Source: Phenylobacterium sp.
GTDB lineage: Bacteria > Pseudomonadota > Alphaproteobacteria > Caulobacterales > Caulobacteraceae
Length of the DNA: 6,085 nucleotides
Assembly: GCA_028291285.1 (NCBI GenBank)
Contig: JAQGIJ010000437.1
Coordinates: forward strand, 1 to 6,085
Direction of reading: 5' to 3'
Position numbers and translations under genes: made by a program. A model generated the notes under the pieces. The model was not told where the DNA came from. It did not search any database and was given only the letters and a program-made list of their open reading frames with translations. This document shows positions 5,240 to 6,085 of the stretch, piece by piece (positions within the stretch are counted from its first letter, which is position 1; each line of letters opens with the position of its first letter).

Positions 5240-6085
5240 GGCGCGTCCTCCGCGAAGTCGAGGTCGCGGGCGACGAACACCTGGATTGGGGCGCCGGGCG
5301 CGACGCGGATGGTCGGGGAGATCTTGCCGTCGTTCTGCAGGGCGATGCCGGCGGCCGAGGCCCCCTGGCCGGTGGCGCCGATCACCACGGTGTTGCTCGA
5401 GCCGCCGACGCTGGCCAGGCTTCCCACCACCGAGAGCAGGACGGCCGAGCCGTAGCGCTGCAGCAGGTGGCGGTCGACCTTGCCGGAGAGCCCGGCCTGG
5501 CCCAGGTCGTCGGTGGACGGCGAGCCGAGCTGCAGCGTGAGCCCGTCCGGGCGCAGCAGGCGGGTCCAGACGATCAGCATCCGGGTCTGACCGGTCTCCA
5601 GCGCGCTCTTGTACTGGCCCACCAGTCGCGAGCCGCGCGGGATCAGAACCTGCGAGCCGTCGAACGAGCGGACGTCGCGGCTGACCAGGGCCCTCGCATA
5701 GCCCGGCAGGTCGGAGTTCAGGGCGGTCTCCAGGACGGCGGGAATCATCGCCCCCTGGGCGATCACCTGGTCCGGATGGTCGAGCCGGTGCGCATGGCTG
5801 GTCGGCGGCGCCTCTTCGCCGACGCGGGCGGCGAACTGCTCGTCCGGCGAGACGGCGCCCCCCGGCTTGGCCGGCCCGTCAGATGCGGCCTGCCGGGGCC
5901 CGGCGGGGGCCGCGACGACGGCCGGCGGCGGCGCGCTGCTGTCGACCACCAGGATCGGCGAGGGAGTCGCGGGGGCCGCCGCCTGCGCCGGGCCTTTCAG
6001 AGAGGCGTTTGCGGTTGCGCTCGCCGGCCGCGGGGCGGGCGCCGCGGCTGAGCCGACCGCGGCCGGCGGCGGCCTCGGCGGCGCC
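5236..6085 (-). CDS. virB10: VirB10-type T4SS channel protein, partial (N-terminus beyond the window)
   Basis: The frame is open from the window edge to a TGA at 5236-5238, showing 282 residues of the C-terminal part. VirB10 spans inner and outer membranes and forms part of the core channel with VirB7 and VirB9, linking ATP-driven steps to channel opening. The first 90 or so visible residues are a Pro/Ala-rich periplasmic linker. The conserved beta-barrel region follows with hallmark segments GAMIPAVLETALNSDLPGYA, ALVSRDVRSFDGSQVLIPRG, SRLVGQYKSALETGQTRMLI, VWTRLLRPDG, and after DRHLLQRYGSAVLLSVVGS the region that forms the outer-membrane helical antenna; the end, GAPIQVFVARDLDF, is also typical. 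The transmembrane helix and cytoplasmic head are not in view. A GTG at 5949 lies in frame but inside the linker, so it is not taken as the start. The 4-base overlap with virB11 marks one operon. Confidence 0.95.
   Translation of the reverse strand, partial: APPRPPPAAVGSAAAPAPRPASATANASLKGPAQAAAPATPSPILVVDSSAPPPAVVAAPAGPRQAASDGPAKPGGAVSPDEQFAARVGEEAPPTSHAHRLDHPDQVIAQGAMIPAVLETALNSDLPGYARALVSRDVRSFDGSQVLIPRGSRLVGQYKSALETGQTRMLIVWTRLLRPDGLTLQLGSPSTDDLGQAGLSGKVDRHLLQRYGSAVLLSVVGSLASVGGSSNTVVIGATGQGASAAGIALQNDGKISPTIRVAPGAPIQVFVARDLDFAEDAP

Noticed and set aside
5947..5949. GTG as the start of virB10
   Set aside because: The frame stays open to the window edge, the GTG lies within a Pro/Ala-rich linker, and VirB10 needs an N-terminal membrane anchor that is not in view.
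5467..6051. A plus-strand open frame opposite virB10
   Set aside because: VirB10 is recognised over its whole visible length; the opposite frame is low-complexity and rich in Arg and Gly.

Overview
This GC-rich window (hand counts of single 60-base lines range from about 60 to 80% G+C in coding DNA) looks like chromosome or a large replicon of an alphaproteobacterium. Two things suggest this: the compact VirB10/VirB11 pair, whose VirB11 opening resembles Sphingomonadales/Caulobacterales homologues, and a lipoprotein of a two-domain family I associate with Bradyrhizobium-like genomes. No species can be named from the sequence alone.

Layout. Positions 23-328 (minus) hold a small antibiotic-biosynthesis-monooxygenase (ABM) fold gene whose frame is cut by an in-frame TAA at 95-97; the family's usual C-terminus continues in the same frame to a TGA at 23-25. 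A 264-base gap (329-592) holds an AT-richer stretch ahead of this gene, a 9-bp inverted repeat, and a strong 18-bp-arm hairpin just downstream of the next gene. Positions 593-1579 (minus) encode a FeaR-like AraC-family regulator. A 227-base divergent region (1580-1806) carries three inverted repeats and separates the regulator from a GMC-family flavoprotein oxidoreductase (1807-3474, plus). A lipoprotein with two related domains (3518-4186, plus) follows 43 bases later and is probably in the same transcript.

Converging on that operon from the right is the tail of a type IV secretion operon on the minus strand: the C-terminal part of virB10 (5236 to the window edge) and complete virB11 (4226-5239), overlapping by 4 bases (ATGA).

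How it fits together. The AraC-type regulator probably controls the divergent GMC oxidoreductase and perhaps itself. The ABM gene lies downstream of the regulator on the same strand but has its own good ribosome binding site and a separating hairpin. The substrate of the oxidoreductase cannot be told. VirB10 (the channel component spanning inner and outer membranes) and VirB11 (the hexameric traffic ATPase) belong to a separate machine; the rest of the operon lies to the right of the window. I saw no tRNA, rRNA, CRISPR array, transposase or att site. I did not find a convincing new biological system; the broken ABM gene, the dyads of the divergent region and the altered GMC active-site motifs are the points most worth a second look.
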